From: a virus | IMG/VR virus record: IMGVR_UViG_3300010399_000072 | Location: 1-28,344 of that record | DNA: 28,344 nucleotides | Direction: 5' to 3' (one strand) | In this document: positions 23,114 through 28,344 of the stretch, piece after piece | Layout of the letters: every line of letters begins with the position of its first letter | Position numbering within the stretch: position 1 is the first letter of the stretch | Translations under genes and position numbers: made by a program | Notes under the pieces: model-generated | The model's input: the letters and a program-made list of their open reading frames with translations, nothing else | What the model was told of the DNA's origin: nothing | The model's database searches: none

Positions 23114-25008
23114 ATTCGCGCTCCGATGTCCGGCGAGTTGTCCAAATTGGGCCCGTCAGAAAACCCCTTCGGGGTTTTTTCGGACGTGCGTCCAATCGGT
23201 ACGGTTTCGGACGTTTTGGACATTTTGGACATGTCCTCGTTGGTCAACCGATACCCTCCAATCGTGGGGGTCAGGTAGAAAGCGGCTATGGCTGCGCAGG
23301 TCTCCTGCGCGGTCTGCCGCTTCATACCAAGCTCACGCGCGATACGGCGCAGCTCGGGTGGTCCCCAAATCAACGGCTTCTCACTCTTGCTCTGGAGGTC
23401 CCTTAGCGCGCCGATCAATTCGCGCTGGCGCAACCCCCTGGGCGCGCGGCCCCGGGTTTCGGTTGCGACGGTCGAGCTGTCCACAGGGGTCAGGGCAAGA
23501 GAGGTCACCGGCCGGTCATCGTCATCGATCTCACACAAATCGATCACGTCTGCCCGGTAGGCCAGCGGGGGGAGATCACCACTGTCCTTGAAACGCTCGC
23601 GACTCACGGTGATGGTCCTTTCACCGGGCGTGCGAGCTATTACGTAGGCTGCGTCCGTATCGGCTTCCAATGCCGATGCACCTCGGGCGCGACCCTTTTC
23701 GACGTGCCCGGTGTGATGCACCAGGAGCACGGTTGCGCCATATCGGCGCTTCAAATGGACATCGAGGTTGCCGATGTAGGCTTTCACCTCGCTGTTGGAG
23801 TTCTCATCGAGGCCGCCTGAGTTCTTCGACAGCGTGTCGATGATGATCAGGACGGGCGGAACCTCCAGCGAATCGATGTCAGCGCAGACCGCAGCAATCG
23901 ATTCGGCGGAGTTGAAGTCTACGCGCATCTCAAGCGCGTAGACGGGAAGGTTCTGCGGATTCACTTTCGGCGCGTTCTTGTTAAGCCACGCGCGAAAGCG
24001 GCGATCGATGCCCCGGCCTTCGGCCGAGATGATGACAATGGGCATACCCTCGATCGCGATAGACATTGCCCAATGGATCGCCACGAACGATTTGTACGTT
24101 CCGCGGGGACCGAGCAGGATGGCGATCACGCCCTGCTCGATCACATCCCGTATCAGCCATTGCGGCCTTGTGGGTTCGGCGATGATTTCACTCAAGCGTT
24201 TCAGTCGCCGTTCGGGCTTCGCCTCTTCTAGCCATCCGCCCACGTCAACGTTGTTCACGAGTGCATCGGCCATATCCCACCCGACTGGAAGATCGGGCAA
24301 GCGGTCGATGGGATCGATGATGCGGATGCTGGCCGCGAGATCTTTCACGTGCTCGCGTACCCAGGCCATTGCCTTGCGGCCAGGCGCATCACAGTCGGGA
24401 ATGAGCGTTAGAGGACGCCCTTTGACAGGCGTCCAATCCGCCTGACCGACTGATTGAGCTCCGCCGGGCCAGGTCGTCGCGATGTAGTCCGGAAACAGTC
24501 GCTGGGCTGCGTGCGCCGCCTTCTCCCCTTCGACAACGATGACTGGCTTGTCCGGGTCGGACGCGAGGCGATCGAGCTGGAATAGCGGACGCGGATTGGG
24601 ATGGTGCTGCCACTTCCATCCTTCCGGTGTCTTCACGATCGGACGAATGTCCTTCCGTCCGCCGGGCTGCTGCCAACGGCATACACGCATGATTGTGACG
24701 CCGTGTGGATCACGATAATCCCAGTGCTGGTGATACTCGCCGAGCTGAAAATGCTCTTCCGGGATTCCTTCCGACTTGCGGGACAGCTCGGCGCCCTTCA
24801 GTTCCAGCGCCTGAGCAATGTCTCGATAAGAGCATCCGGCGTAACACACCAGTGCCAGGCCATCGCGGCCATCGGCCAGAAAGAGAGAAGGATGTCGATC
24901 GTCGTGGGCCGGGCAGCAGGCTTTCCAGCCGGTCGGCGTGCGCTGTGGCTTATTAAGTAGCGCCGCGACCTGCTCTGCTCTCCACGGTTGTGTCATGGCG
25001 TGCAGCAT
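23110..25008 (-). CDS. TOPRIM primase / RepA-type helicase
   Basis: A 632-residue bifunctional replication protein. Zinc finger: C-C-P-A-H (Cys31/32, His35) with C-Y-A-G-C (Cys55, Cys59). TOPRIM primase: VVEGEKAAHAA (Glu160) and LIPDCDAPGRKA (Asp205, Asp207). Helicase/ATPase of RecA fold: Walker A GPRGTYKS (300-307), Walker B VLIIIDTLSK (Asp391), and LVHHTGH (about 429-435). The C-terminal 130 residues contain an HTH-like segment (ELRRIARELGMKRQTAQET) and a short MSKMSKTSE repeat. It starts at ATG 25008 (TGATG overlap); a second ATG four codons on lacks an RBS. It likely opens and primes phage DNA replication. Confidence 0.85.
   Translation of the reverse strand: MLHAMTQPWRAEQVAALLNKPQRTPTGWKACCPAHDDRHPSLFLADGRDGLALVCYAGCSYRDIAQALELKGAELSRKSEGIPEEHFQLGEYHQHWDYRDPHGVTIMRVCRWQQPGGRKDIRPIVKTPEGWKWQHHPNPRPLFQLDRLASDPDKPVIVVEGEKAAHAAQRLFPDYIATTWPGGAQSVGQADWTPVKGRPLTLIPDCDAPGRKAMAWVREHVKDLAASIRIIDPIDRLPDLPVGWDMADALVNNVDVGGWLEEAKPERRLKRLSEIIAEPTRPQWLIRDVIEQGVIAILLGPRGTYKSFVAIHWAMSIAIEGMPIVIISAEGRGIDRRFRAWLNKNAPKVNPQNLPVYALEMRVDFNSAESIAAVCADIDSLEVPPVLIIIDTLSKNSGGLDENSNSEVKAYIGNLDVHLKRRYGATVLLVHHTGHVEKGRARGASALEADTDAAYVIARTPGERTITVSRERFKDSGDLPPLAYRADVIDLCEIDDDDRPVTSLALTPVDSSTVATETRGRAPRGLRQRELIGALRDLQSKSEKPLIWGPPELRRIARELGMKRQTAQETCAAIAAFYLTPTIGGYRLTNEDMSKMSKTSETVPIGRTSEKTPKGFSDGPNLDNSPDIGARI
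23160..23180. terminator. A-stem hairpin inside the 3' end of the primase/helicase gene
   Basis: AAAACCCC-TTC-GGGGTTTTTT: an 8-bp stem, GC core plus A/T flanks, ending in six T on the plus strand and four T on the minus strand. It has the look of a rho-independent terminator, stronger for rightward (antisense) transcription. It lies within coding sequence (residues SEKTPKGF), so leftward transcription must read through. May block antisense transcripts, or act in the putative origin nearby. Confidence 0.45.
23179..23231 (-). repeat. iteron-like direct repeats at the primase/helicase 3' end
   Basis: On the minus strand AYGTCCRAA occurs four times: two adjacent ATGTCCAAA, then ACGTCCGAA, and after a gap of about 18 bp another ACGTCCGAA. 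One near-copy in the opposite orientation (TTGTCCAAA) is at 23138. They are coding (MSK, MSK, TSE, RTSE), but the spacing and a nearby hairpin resemble iterons of phage origins that lie inside initiator genes. Confidence 0.4.
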
Positions 25009-25235
25009 CAGCCTGCAATGAGTCCGAACTCGCGCTCCATGCGCGCGACTGTTTGAGGTGAACGTTGAGCAATCAGTCGGGCAAGCGCCTCCGCGCCAGC
25101 GCGTTGGAACTCAGGGTCGGCTGCGCAAAGAGTCGCGAGCCGCGCCGTCTCAATCATCCGCTCGAGCGCAGCGTCGAGATCAGCCTGGCTTGGCTGTTTC
25201 AGGTCGCACGAAACCGAGGCGCTTTCAGCAGCCAT
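25008..25235 (-). CDS. small helical protein, first gene of the replication block
   Basis: A 75-residue protein with GGTGG four bases before ATG 25235. It is Ala/Glu/Arg-rich and helical (LDAALERMIETARLATL, QRAGAEALARLIAQRS). TGATG overlap to the primase/helicase indicates that it is the first gene of that operon. No family recognised. It begins 11 bp from a possible divergent ORF, so a bidirectional promoter might lie here, but no clear -10/-35 is seen. Confidence 0.5.
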   Translation of the reverse strand: MAAESASVSCDLKQPSQADLDAALERMIETARLATLCAADPEFQRAGAEALARLIAQRSPQTVARMEREFGLIAG

Positions 25236-25246
25236 AAAACCACCCG

Positions 25247-25366
25247 ATGCCCGCGCTCTTCGAGGAGCTGCGTGGCGAAATTCTTCAGTTCAAGCGAAAC
25301 TCAAAGCCCGGCAGCCGCCCGCTACCAACGAAACGGCCGCCGGACTACTCACCAACACAGGAATAG
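25247..25366 (+). CDS. possible 39-residue protein
   Basis: A rightward ORF, MPALFEELRGEILQFKRNSK then a Pro-rich tail (PLPTKRPPDYSPTQE). The amphipathic start and Pro-rich end look like a genuine short protein. It ends six bases before the next gene and contains that gene's ribosome site. No Shine-Dalgarno site precedes its ATG; a weak -10-like TAAAAC is six bases upstream, so it could be leaderless. Otherwise the 136-bp interval between the divergent genes holds nothing recognised. Confidence 0.35.
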   Translation: MPALFEELRGEILQFKRNSKPGSRPLPTKRPPDYSPTQE

Positions 25367-25371
25367 GATTC

Positions 25372-25731
25372 GTGAAACTGACGATCAACGAACGTTCGGC
25401 GTTCACGCTCGGGGAACTGGGCCTGACGATCACTGCTCAAGACCCCGAGGGCTCAACACACGAAATATCTGTGGCGAACGAGACCGCAGATCAACTGGCA
25501 GCAATTCTCCTAAGCGCACGCCCTCCTGAAGTCGGTGAGCAAATGCGCCGGCCTGCGATTCCTGTCCGGGAAGCCGTGGTGGGGCTGGACAAACAGAGCG
25601 GCGCTCACGTCCTGGAGTTGCAACTGTCGGGAGATATCGCAATTCACTTTCTGCTATCCAAACCACTCGTACGTCAGCTAGCGAAAAAGCTAGTCGACCC
25701 GCGCTGGAAGATTCGAGCGACGACGAAGTAG
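25372..25731 (+). CDS. soluble protein of unknown function, opposite to the replication operon
   Basis: A 119-residue protein starting at GTG with AGGAA about eight bases upstream. It has a beta-rich N-terminal half (KLTINERSAFTLGELGLTIT), a charged middle, and a C-terminal helix (SKPLVRQLAKKLVDPRWKI). No membrane segment, signal peptide or recognised family. It is transcribed away from the replication genes and toward the immunity region, opposite to the predicted left promoter, so it may be a moron expressed in the prophage state. Coding character is good compared with the other frames here. Confidence 0.6.
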   Translation: MKLTINERSAFTLGELGLTITAQDPEGSTHEISVANETADQLAAILLSARPPEVGEQMRRPAIPVREAVVGLDKQSGAHVLELQLSGDIAIHFLLSKPLVRQLAKKLVDPRWKIRATTK

Positions 25732-25759
25732 AACTGGCCATCAATTGACCCTCGAAAAC

Positions 25760-25906
25760 ATGGAAAACCATGACCGCGGCATCCAGTTCATGCGGCGCAC
25801 CACAGCTGTATCGGAGCTGGAACAGGAGAAATCCGACTCTCGTCAGCCCAGACCTGTGTTACGTTCAATGCGTCGGAGAAAAACAGCGCACCGCTTGAGG
25901 TCCTGA
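25760..25906 (+). CDS. possible 48-residue basic protein
   Basis: A short rightward ORF: MENHDRGIQFMRRTTAVSEL, an acidic middle (EQEKSDS), then a strongly basic end (LRSMRRRKTAHRLRS). It follows the 119-residue gene by 28 bp on the same strand. No Shine-Dalgarno site. The basic tail could be a nucleic-acid-binding peptide or chance. It is antisense to a leftward 62-codon ORF of similar quality. Confidence 0.25.
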   Translation: MENHDRGIQFMRRTTAVSELEQEKSDSRQPRPVLRSMRRRKTAHRLRS

Positions 25907-25974
25907 CCGCCCTCTCCCGGATAGGAGTGACGCGCGCAGCCATAGGATGGGCACGGGTTACTCGTGTCACTTTC

Positions 25975-26082
25975 ATGGAGAGATCACCACATGCCCCGCA
26001 TTACCTGCCGGCAACGCCGGCTCATACAGTGCTGTATGAAATCGTCCCAACTCGTTCTGTCGAATGGCGAATATTCCGTTAA
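25975..26082 (+). pseudogene. possible transposase-like N-terminal fragment
   Basis: A 35-codon frame (MERSPHAPHYLPATPAHTVL, then YEIVPTRSVEWRIFR) that recalls the N-terminus of IS91-type transposases (pattern Y-x-P-R-x-P-E-x-T-V-L-Y-x-x-V). Only the first 25 residues look right, and no other transposase domain or terminal repeat is present. If correct, it is an old remnant. The similarity is from memory and weak. Confidence 0.2.
26007..26039. repeat. two adjacent inverted repeats
   Basis: GCCGGC-AAC-GCCGGC (26007-26021) is followed at once by TCATACAG-TG-CTGTATGA (26022-26039), a perfect 8-bp-arm palindrome. The first would form a very stable hairpin in RNA; the second looks like a protein-binding site. 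No T run follows. It is located downstream of the left regulator's stop codon. Confidence 0.5.
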
Positions 26083-26170
26083 GCCTTATACCGAGTGGTG
26101 CTTTTGCATAAGCTCGGCGTTGTTGCCCAAAGCTTCCCTGATGCAGCAAGGTGCGCATAGCAACGATGGA

Positions 26171-26407
26171 TTAGGCGCTGAGCGCCGGGATGGCGCGCGT
26201 GGACTGACGAGGCTTTGGGAATGTATCGGCGAGCACGAGCTCCAGCGCACGCAGAGTTTCAAGGCTCGTGTTTGTGGTTTCGCCGGTGGCGATTCGGTTG
26301 ACCGTCGATTGCGAGACGGGCTTACCGAGTTCCTTGCTGCGTTTGGCGATCGCGTACTCGGAAAGTCCGCTCTCTTTCAGCTTGTCGACGATCTGCAGGG
26401 GGTCCAT
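26171..26407 (-). CDS. Cro-sized HTH (XRE-like) regulator under the left promoter
   Basis: A 78-residue DNA-binding protein. After MDPLQIVDKLKESG comes an HTH of XRE type: LSEYAIAKRSKELG, then VSQSTVNRIATGE, with the turn between; then an amphipathic helix LETLRALELVLADTF and a basic tail. ATG 26407 is chosen since it lies seven bases after the -10 TATACT, giving a leaderless mRNA; the six-codon extension MHILRV is the promoter itself. No peptidase domain. It is transcribed leftward from the promoter next to the CI-like gene. It may act as Cro or as an early regulator. Confidence 0.7.
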   Translation of the reverse strand: MDPLQIVDKLKESGLSEYAIAKRSKELGKPVSQSTVNRIATGETTNTSLETLRALELVLADTFPKPRQSTRAIPALSA

Positions 26408-26414
26408 CACCCTG

Positions 26415-26442
26415 AGTATATGCATCCGCGGGACGGCGTCAA
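26415..26442 (-). promoter_or_regulatory. left early promoter
   Basis: On the minus strand: -35 TTGACG (26442-26437), 16-bp spacer, -10 TATACT (26420-26415), then seven bases to the ATG. It contains CGGGACGG (plus strand 26429-26436), repeated at 26451-26458, 22 bp away. The element TATACT...TTGAC region (26415-26446) matches the right promoter at 27 of 32 positions, so both are probably bound by the same repressor. Confidence 0.7.
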
Positions 26443-26466
26443 CCCGATAGCGGGACGGACATGTAT

Positions 26467-26486
26467 TTCGACGGTGATGCGTCGAA
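26467..26486. promoter_or_regulatory. palindrome in front of the CI-like gene
   Basis: TTCGACG-N6-CGTCGAA, a perfect 7-bp-arm inverted repeat ending nine bases before the ATG at 26496. It differs from the CGGGACGG elements, so it may bind a different regulator, for instance autoregulation by the CI-like protein or repression by one of the small HTH proteins. No good -35/-10 for the gene was found here. Confidence 0.5.
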
Positions 26487-26495
26487 GCTTACTGA

Positions 26496-26984
26496 ATGAA
26501 AAGCAAAGAAAAAGACCGCAAGCCGAACGACAAACTTCGGCAGATGATCGAGCTACTGTGCGACGGCATGGAAGAGTTCTGGCGACTCGACGATGCGGGA
26601 AAGAAAGTCGTGAACATCTACGCACTTCACGTTGCACTGAAGCGCTGGGCATCTATGCACGGCCGAACGGCGCCGTCGCAGTCGACCCTCAATCGAAATT
26701 ATGCTGGGGAAACAGACAACTTCAGTCCGGAAACGGCGCAGGTTTTAAGCGACTTTTTCCGTATCCCCAAGGCTGTAATCACGGGCGACCTGAAGGTCTC
26801 CAGTGAGGCATGGGGCGTGGACATAACAACATCAGAGATTCGCTGGATCATGCTGCTTCGTGAGCTAAACACCGATCAGCGTAACGTGATCTATAGCACG
26901 ATCAAGGCGCTCCTCCCGCCGGACATTCCCTCGCCGCCAGTGCCGTCGGGCGTCGCGCCTCTCGTGAAACCCCCCAGGCACTAA
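26496..26984 (+). CDS. CI-like HTH repressor without peptidase domain
   Basis: A 162-residue protein. A basic N-terminus is followed by an XRE-type DNA-binding domain at about residues 39-92 (YALHVALKRWASMHG, PSQSTLNRNYAGET, FSPETAQVLSDFFRI). The C-terminal part (VDITTSEIRWIMLLRELNTD) is a helical region like the dimerisation part of short phage repressors. There is no S24 LexA-type peptidase, so induction would not be by simple RecA-stimulated cleavage. It lies between two outward promoters that share an operator-like element. The ATG has no Shine-Dalgarno site, suggesting a leaderless or poorly translated message. Likely the immunity repressor. Confidence 0.65.
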   Translation: MKSKEKDRKPNDKLRQMIELLCDGMEEFWRLDDAGKKVVNIYALHVALKRWASMHGRTAPSQSTLNRNYAGETDNFSPETAQVLSDFFRIPKAVITGDLKVSSEAWGVDITTSEIRWIMLLRELNTDQRNVIYSTIKALLPPDIPSPPVPSGVAPLVKPPRH

Positions 26985-27035
26985 AATTTCAGGCCGCTCA
27001 ACGTCTGCGCATCGATTTGCTTTGATATATGCAGT

Positions 27036-27069
27036 GACGGGTTGACACCGTCCCGTCCGTGCATATACT
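27036..27069 (+). promoter_or_regulatory. right early promoter with operator
   Basis: -35 TTGACA (27042-27047), 16-bp spacer, -10 TATACT (27064-27069). The inverted repeat GACGGG-N10-CCCGTC (27036-27057) covers the -35, a typical repression arrangement. It is the counterpart of the left promoter, with the same spacer length and common sequence. The first ATG lies eight bases after the -10. Confidence 0.75.
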
Positions 27070-27077
27070 GCTCCCCC

Positions 27078-27116
27078 ATGAGCCCGACGCACCGGGCCAA
27101 TGGGAGCCGAACGTGA
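27078..27116 (+). CDS. possible 12-residue leader peptide (uORF)
   Basis: ATG 27078 opens MSPTHRANGSRT and stops at TGA that overlaps the GTG start of the next gene (GTGA). It would be at or next to the 5' end of the right transcript. It contains the next gene's GGGAG ribosome site, so its translation would affect that start. The minus-strand promoter places its ATG at an equivalent distance, supporting its use. Confidence 0.4.
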   Translation: MSPTHRANGSRT

Positions 27117-27349
27117 CTGCAGAACTCGTCCGCCAGGGAATGAAAGCTCAGATCGCCGCGAGCGTGGCTCGGGCGATGAAGCGCCGCAGACTCACCCAGA
27201 GTGAGCTGGCCCGCCGCATGGGAACCAGCCGCATGGTGGTGCACCGGATGCTAGATCCGGCTGACACCTCGATCACTTTGAGTACGCTCAGCAGCGCCAT
27301 CGTTGCGCTGGGTGCAACGGGCAGCTTCAAGCTGACGGTGCGCACGTGA
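27113..27349 (+). CDS. Cro-like HTH (XRE) regulator under the right promoter
   Basis: A 78-residue protein starting at GTG 27113 (GGGAG six bases upstream). The XRE helix-turn-helix is clear: RRRLTQSELARRMGTSRMVVHRML (about residues 24-47; recognition helix SRMVVHRML), then helices TSITLSTLSSAIVALG and a short basic C-terminal strand. A longer frame starting MHIL is only the promoter read as codons. It is the first full gene of the right operon, the lambda cro position. It would repress the early promoters during lytic growth. HTH antitoxin proteins look similar, but no toxin is next to it. Confidence 0.75.
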   Translation: MTAELVRQGMKAQIAASVARAMKRRRLTQSELARRMGTSRMVVHRMLDPADTSITLSTLSSAIVALGATGSFKLTVRT

Positions 27350-27555
27350 AGATCAGCCTCGCCCTCGCGCTACTGGCTCTCCCGGGCTGTGCCGCCACCG
27401 GTGACTGGGTCGAAACGCACCCGCGCACCTCCACGTTCATTGCGGCGTCACTCGTCGCGTCTGCTGCTCTCAGCTTGGATAGCCACGGCCACGGGCCGAT
27501 CCAGCACGACGTCACCAACCAGCCGGTCGTGTGCGCGAGCGGGAGCTGTAAGTGA
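27346..27555 (+). CDS. small lipoprotein
   Basis: A 69-residue protein. The signal sequence MKISLALALLALPGC ends in a lipobox (L-P-G-C, Cys15), followed by AATGDWVETHP, a second hydrophobic stretch TSTFIAASLVASAALSL, and a tail with two cysteines (VVCASGSCK). GTG start overlapping the HTH stop (GTGA). Small acylated proteins in immunity regions of other phages (Cor/Llp-type) block receptors against superinfection; this is a possible role here. Residue +2 is Ala, which is compatible with outer-membrane sorting. Confidence 0.65.
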   Translation: MKISLALALLALPGCAATGDWVETHPRTSTFIAASLVASAALSLDSHGHGPIQHDVTNQPVVCASGSCK

Positions 27556-27701
27556 ACGAGCACGACGAACTCACCGACACGGGCGTGATCCGCTTTCAGC
27601 GGGCTGACGAGCTGGCGACCGCTCGCTTCATCTCGCACTTTCTGCGCGACCTGAAGACCGAAGATTCACCCGATCTTCTGCCGCAGCAGGTGGCGGCATG
27701 A
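27552..27701 (+). CDS. small acidic protein of the right operon (49 residues)
   Basis: GTG 27552 overlaps the lipoprotein stop (GTGA) and has GGGAG six bases upstream. The product (MNEHDELTDTGVIRFQRADE and LATARFISHFLRDLKTED) is soluble, with a helical centre. ATGA overlap to the next gene. The overlap pattern and ribosome site support coding. No family recognised. Confidence 0.55.
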   Translation: MNEHDELTDTGVIRFQRADELATARFISHFLRDLKTEDSPDLLPQQVAA

Positions 27702-27988
27702 GCACAGATACGCGCTCACAGAGCACGAGCAGAGCCGGGCAGCCGCGCAATTGCATTGGATACATCAGCAGTCGCGGCATCAACGTGAAGTCTGCCTCTG
27801 CGGACGGCCGGTGCCAGATGATCGACGCGCACGGTCACGTGGTTTTCCTGCATGCGACCGGGTCGGCCAACGTTGCTCTCGAAGGTACCGCTGACGGCAA
27901 GCCGTGGTGCCTGACGCGATTTCCATGTGACGGGCCACGCTCCGCATTCGCTCTTGTTCGGGCTGTCGGCATTCGGGTGCTGGCGTGA
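27698..27988 (+). CDS. hypothetical protein of the right operon (96 residues)
   Basis: ATG 27698 has AGGTGG four bases upstream and overlaps the previous stop (ATGA). The N-terminus is Ser/Arg/Gln-rich; the rest is a compact beta-like region (GYISSRGINVKSASADGRC, DAHGHVVFLHATGS) with four cysteines. No membrane segment or recognised domain. GTGA overlap with the next gene. Confidence 0.55.
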   Translation: MSTDTRSQSTSRAGQPRNCIGYISSRGINVKSASADGRCQMIDAHGHVVFLHATGSANVALEGTADGKPWCLTRFPCDGPRSAFALVRAVGIRVLA

Positions 27989-28326
27989 CGCGCTCTCAAG
28001 AAACGACCGCCTCACGCGGTCCGTGGAACGTCGGCAAGGAACTTGACGCCAGAACCTTCGACGCGGAAGCCTCGCGCGTTTTGCTCGTAGAGCTCGGTGG
28101 CCATACCGATATCGCATACGTCGCGTACTTAGCCACTGACGGCGACACGGCCGAGCAGCACGCGAATGCCCGCCTCATCGCCGCCGCTCCTGAACTGCTG
28201 GCCTTGCTGCGTGAGGCCGAAACTCTCGCGGTACTGGGCGACATCGAAGAGGACACGGAAGCGCACGGCTGGGGCGAGTGGCTGAAGAACACTCGGGCAA
28301 TCCTTACCAAGGTGGTGCGGCCATGA
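27985..28326 (+). CDS. hypothetical early phage protein (113 residues)
   Basis: GTG start overlapping the previous stop. The N-terminal half is beta-rich (SRVLLVELGGHTDIAYVAYL), followed by DTAEQHANARLIAAAPELLALLREAE, a segment very common in small early proteins of phages of GC-rich bacteria (ARLIAAAPELL). The function of that family is unknown. It ends in an acidic helix and WGEWLKNTRAILTKV. ATGA overlap to the next gene. Confidence 0.6.
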   Translation: MTRSQETTASRGPWNVGKELDARTFDAEASRVLLVELGGHTDIAYVAYLATDGDTAEQHANARLIAAAPELLALLREAETLAVLGDIEEDTEAHGWGEWLKNTRAILTKVVRP

Positions 28327-28344
28327 GCGCCACATCCGTAGAAG
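28323..28344 (+). CDS. start of a further right-operon gene (cut by the window)
   Basis: ATG 28323 overlaps the preceding stop (ATGA) and continues open as MSATSVE to the edge. Only seven codons are visible; product unknown. It shows that the right operon continues. Confidence 0.45.

Larger units (their letters stand above)
25732..26170. other. 439-bp interval without a convincing gene
   Basis: AT content is higher than the rest of the window. It holds a 48-codon rightward ORF, two overlapping leftward ORFs (25973-26158 and 25788-25976, ATGA overlap, 61 and 62 codons, no ribosome sites, flat third-base GC), a transposase-like fragment and palindromes, listed separately. None is certain. Leftward transcripts from the left promoter would cross it. 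It could also be a small-RNA locus or an insertion scar. Confidence 0.5.

Noticed and set aside
25065-25529. 154-codon rightward open frame
   Set aside because: Arg/Ser/Cys-rich and out of frame with the better 39- and 119-codon ORFs; no ribosome site.
26022-26039. LexA/SOS box
   Set aside because: The palindrome contains ACAG-TG-CTGT, the reverse arrangement and wrong spacing compared with CTGT-N8-ACAG.
26408-26425. N-terminal extension MHILRV of the left HTH gene
   Set aside because: These codons are the -10 region. The right promoter gives the same MHIL extension, showing that it comes from the repeated TGCATATACT.
25964-26806. 280-codon rightward open frame across the immunity region
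   Set aside because: It runs antisense to the left HTH gene, through its promoter, and out of frame through the CI-like gene.
27059-27112. 18-codon extension of the right HTH gene
   Set aside because: It begins inside the -10 box upstream of the likely transcription start; GTG 27113 has a good ribosome site.

Overview
The window is most of a temperate, P22-like short-tailed phage (podovirus) or prophage. Base composition is GC-rich and genes end in ATGA, GTGA or TGATG overlaps almost throughout, which fits a phage of a GC-rich proteobacterium. I cannot name the host. The main evidence for the type is gene content and order: TerS, TerL, P22-type portal, scaffold, gene-5-type coat, gp4-like and gp10-like tail factors, a block of DNA-ejection proteins, then fibres and lysis genes. 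No integrase, tRNA, rRNA or CRISPR is visible, so lysogeny is inferred only from the repressor region.

Layout. (1) About 174-1110, minus strand: holin-like protein, M15 endolysin and a membrane/coiled-coil protein. (2) 1128-3850: two tail-fibre genes sharing an N-terminal anchor; one has about 17 YadA-head-like repeats and a self-cleaving S74 chaperone. (3) 3887-4003: a 38-residue membrane peptide on the opposite strand. (4) 4005-8602: ejection proteins. (5) 8599-13913: cupin-like protein, tail factors, fibre-like virion proteins and a DUF115-like protein. (6) 13913-21052: tandem decoration/head-fibre paralogues, coat, scaffold, portal, TerL and TerS. (7) 21030-22330: GroES-like co-chaperonin, small overlapping genes and an exported protein. 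(8) 22390-25235: leftward replication genes centred on a TOPRIM primase/helicase, with iteron-like repeats at its 3' end. (9) 25247-25731: rightward genes of unknown function. (10) 25732-26170: poorly explained DNA with palindromes. (11) 26171-27349: the immunity region. (12) 27346-28344: rightward early operon starting with a lipoprotein and running off the window.

How it works together. A CI-like HTH gene (26496-26984) lies between two outward-facing promoters that share a 32-bp element (27 of 32 positions identical, same 16-bp spacer). Each promoter is followed 7-8 bases after its -10 by an ATG, so both probably make leaderless messages. The left one serves a Cro-sized HTH gene and, beyond it, probably the leftward replication and late genes. 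The right one serves a 12-codon leader peptide, a second Cro-sized HTH gene and the right early operon. This is a lambda-like outward-facing switch built from different parts, and I consider it the most interesting system here. Other unusual points are a UUCG hairpin with an alternative RBS-sequestering fold between the decoration genes, a split ejection-protein gene, and C-terminal domain sharing between two fibre-type proteins.
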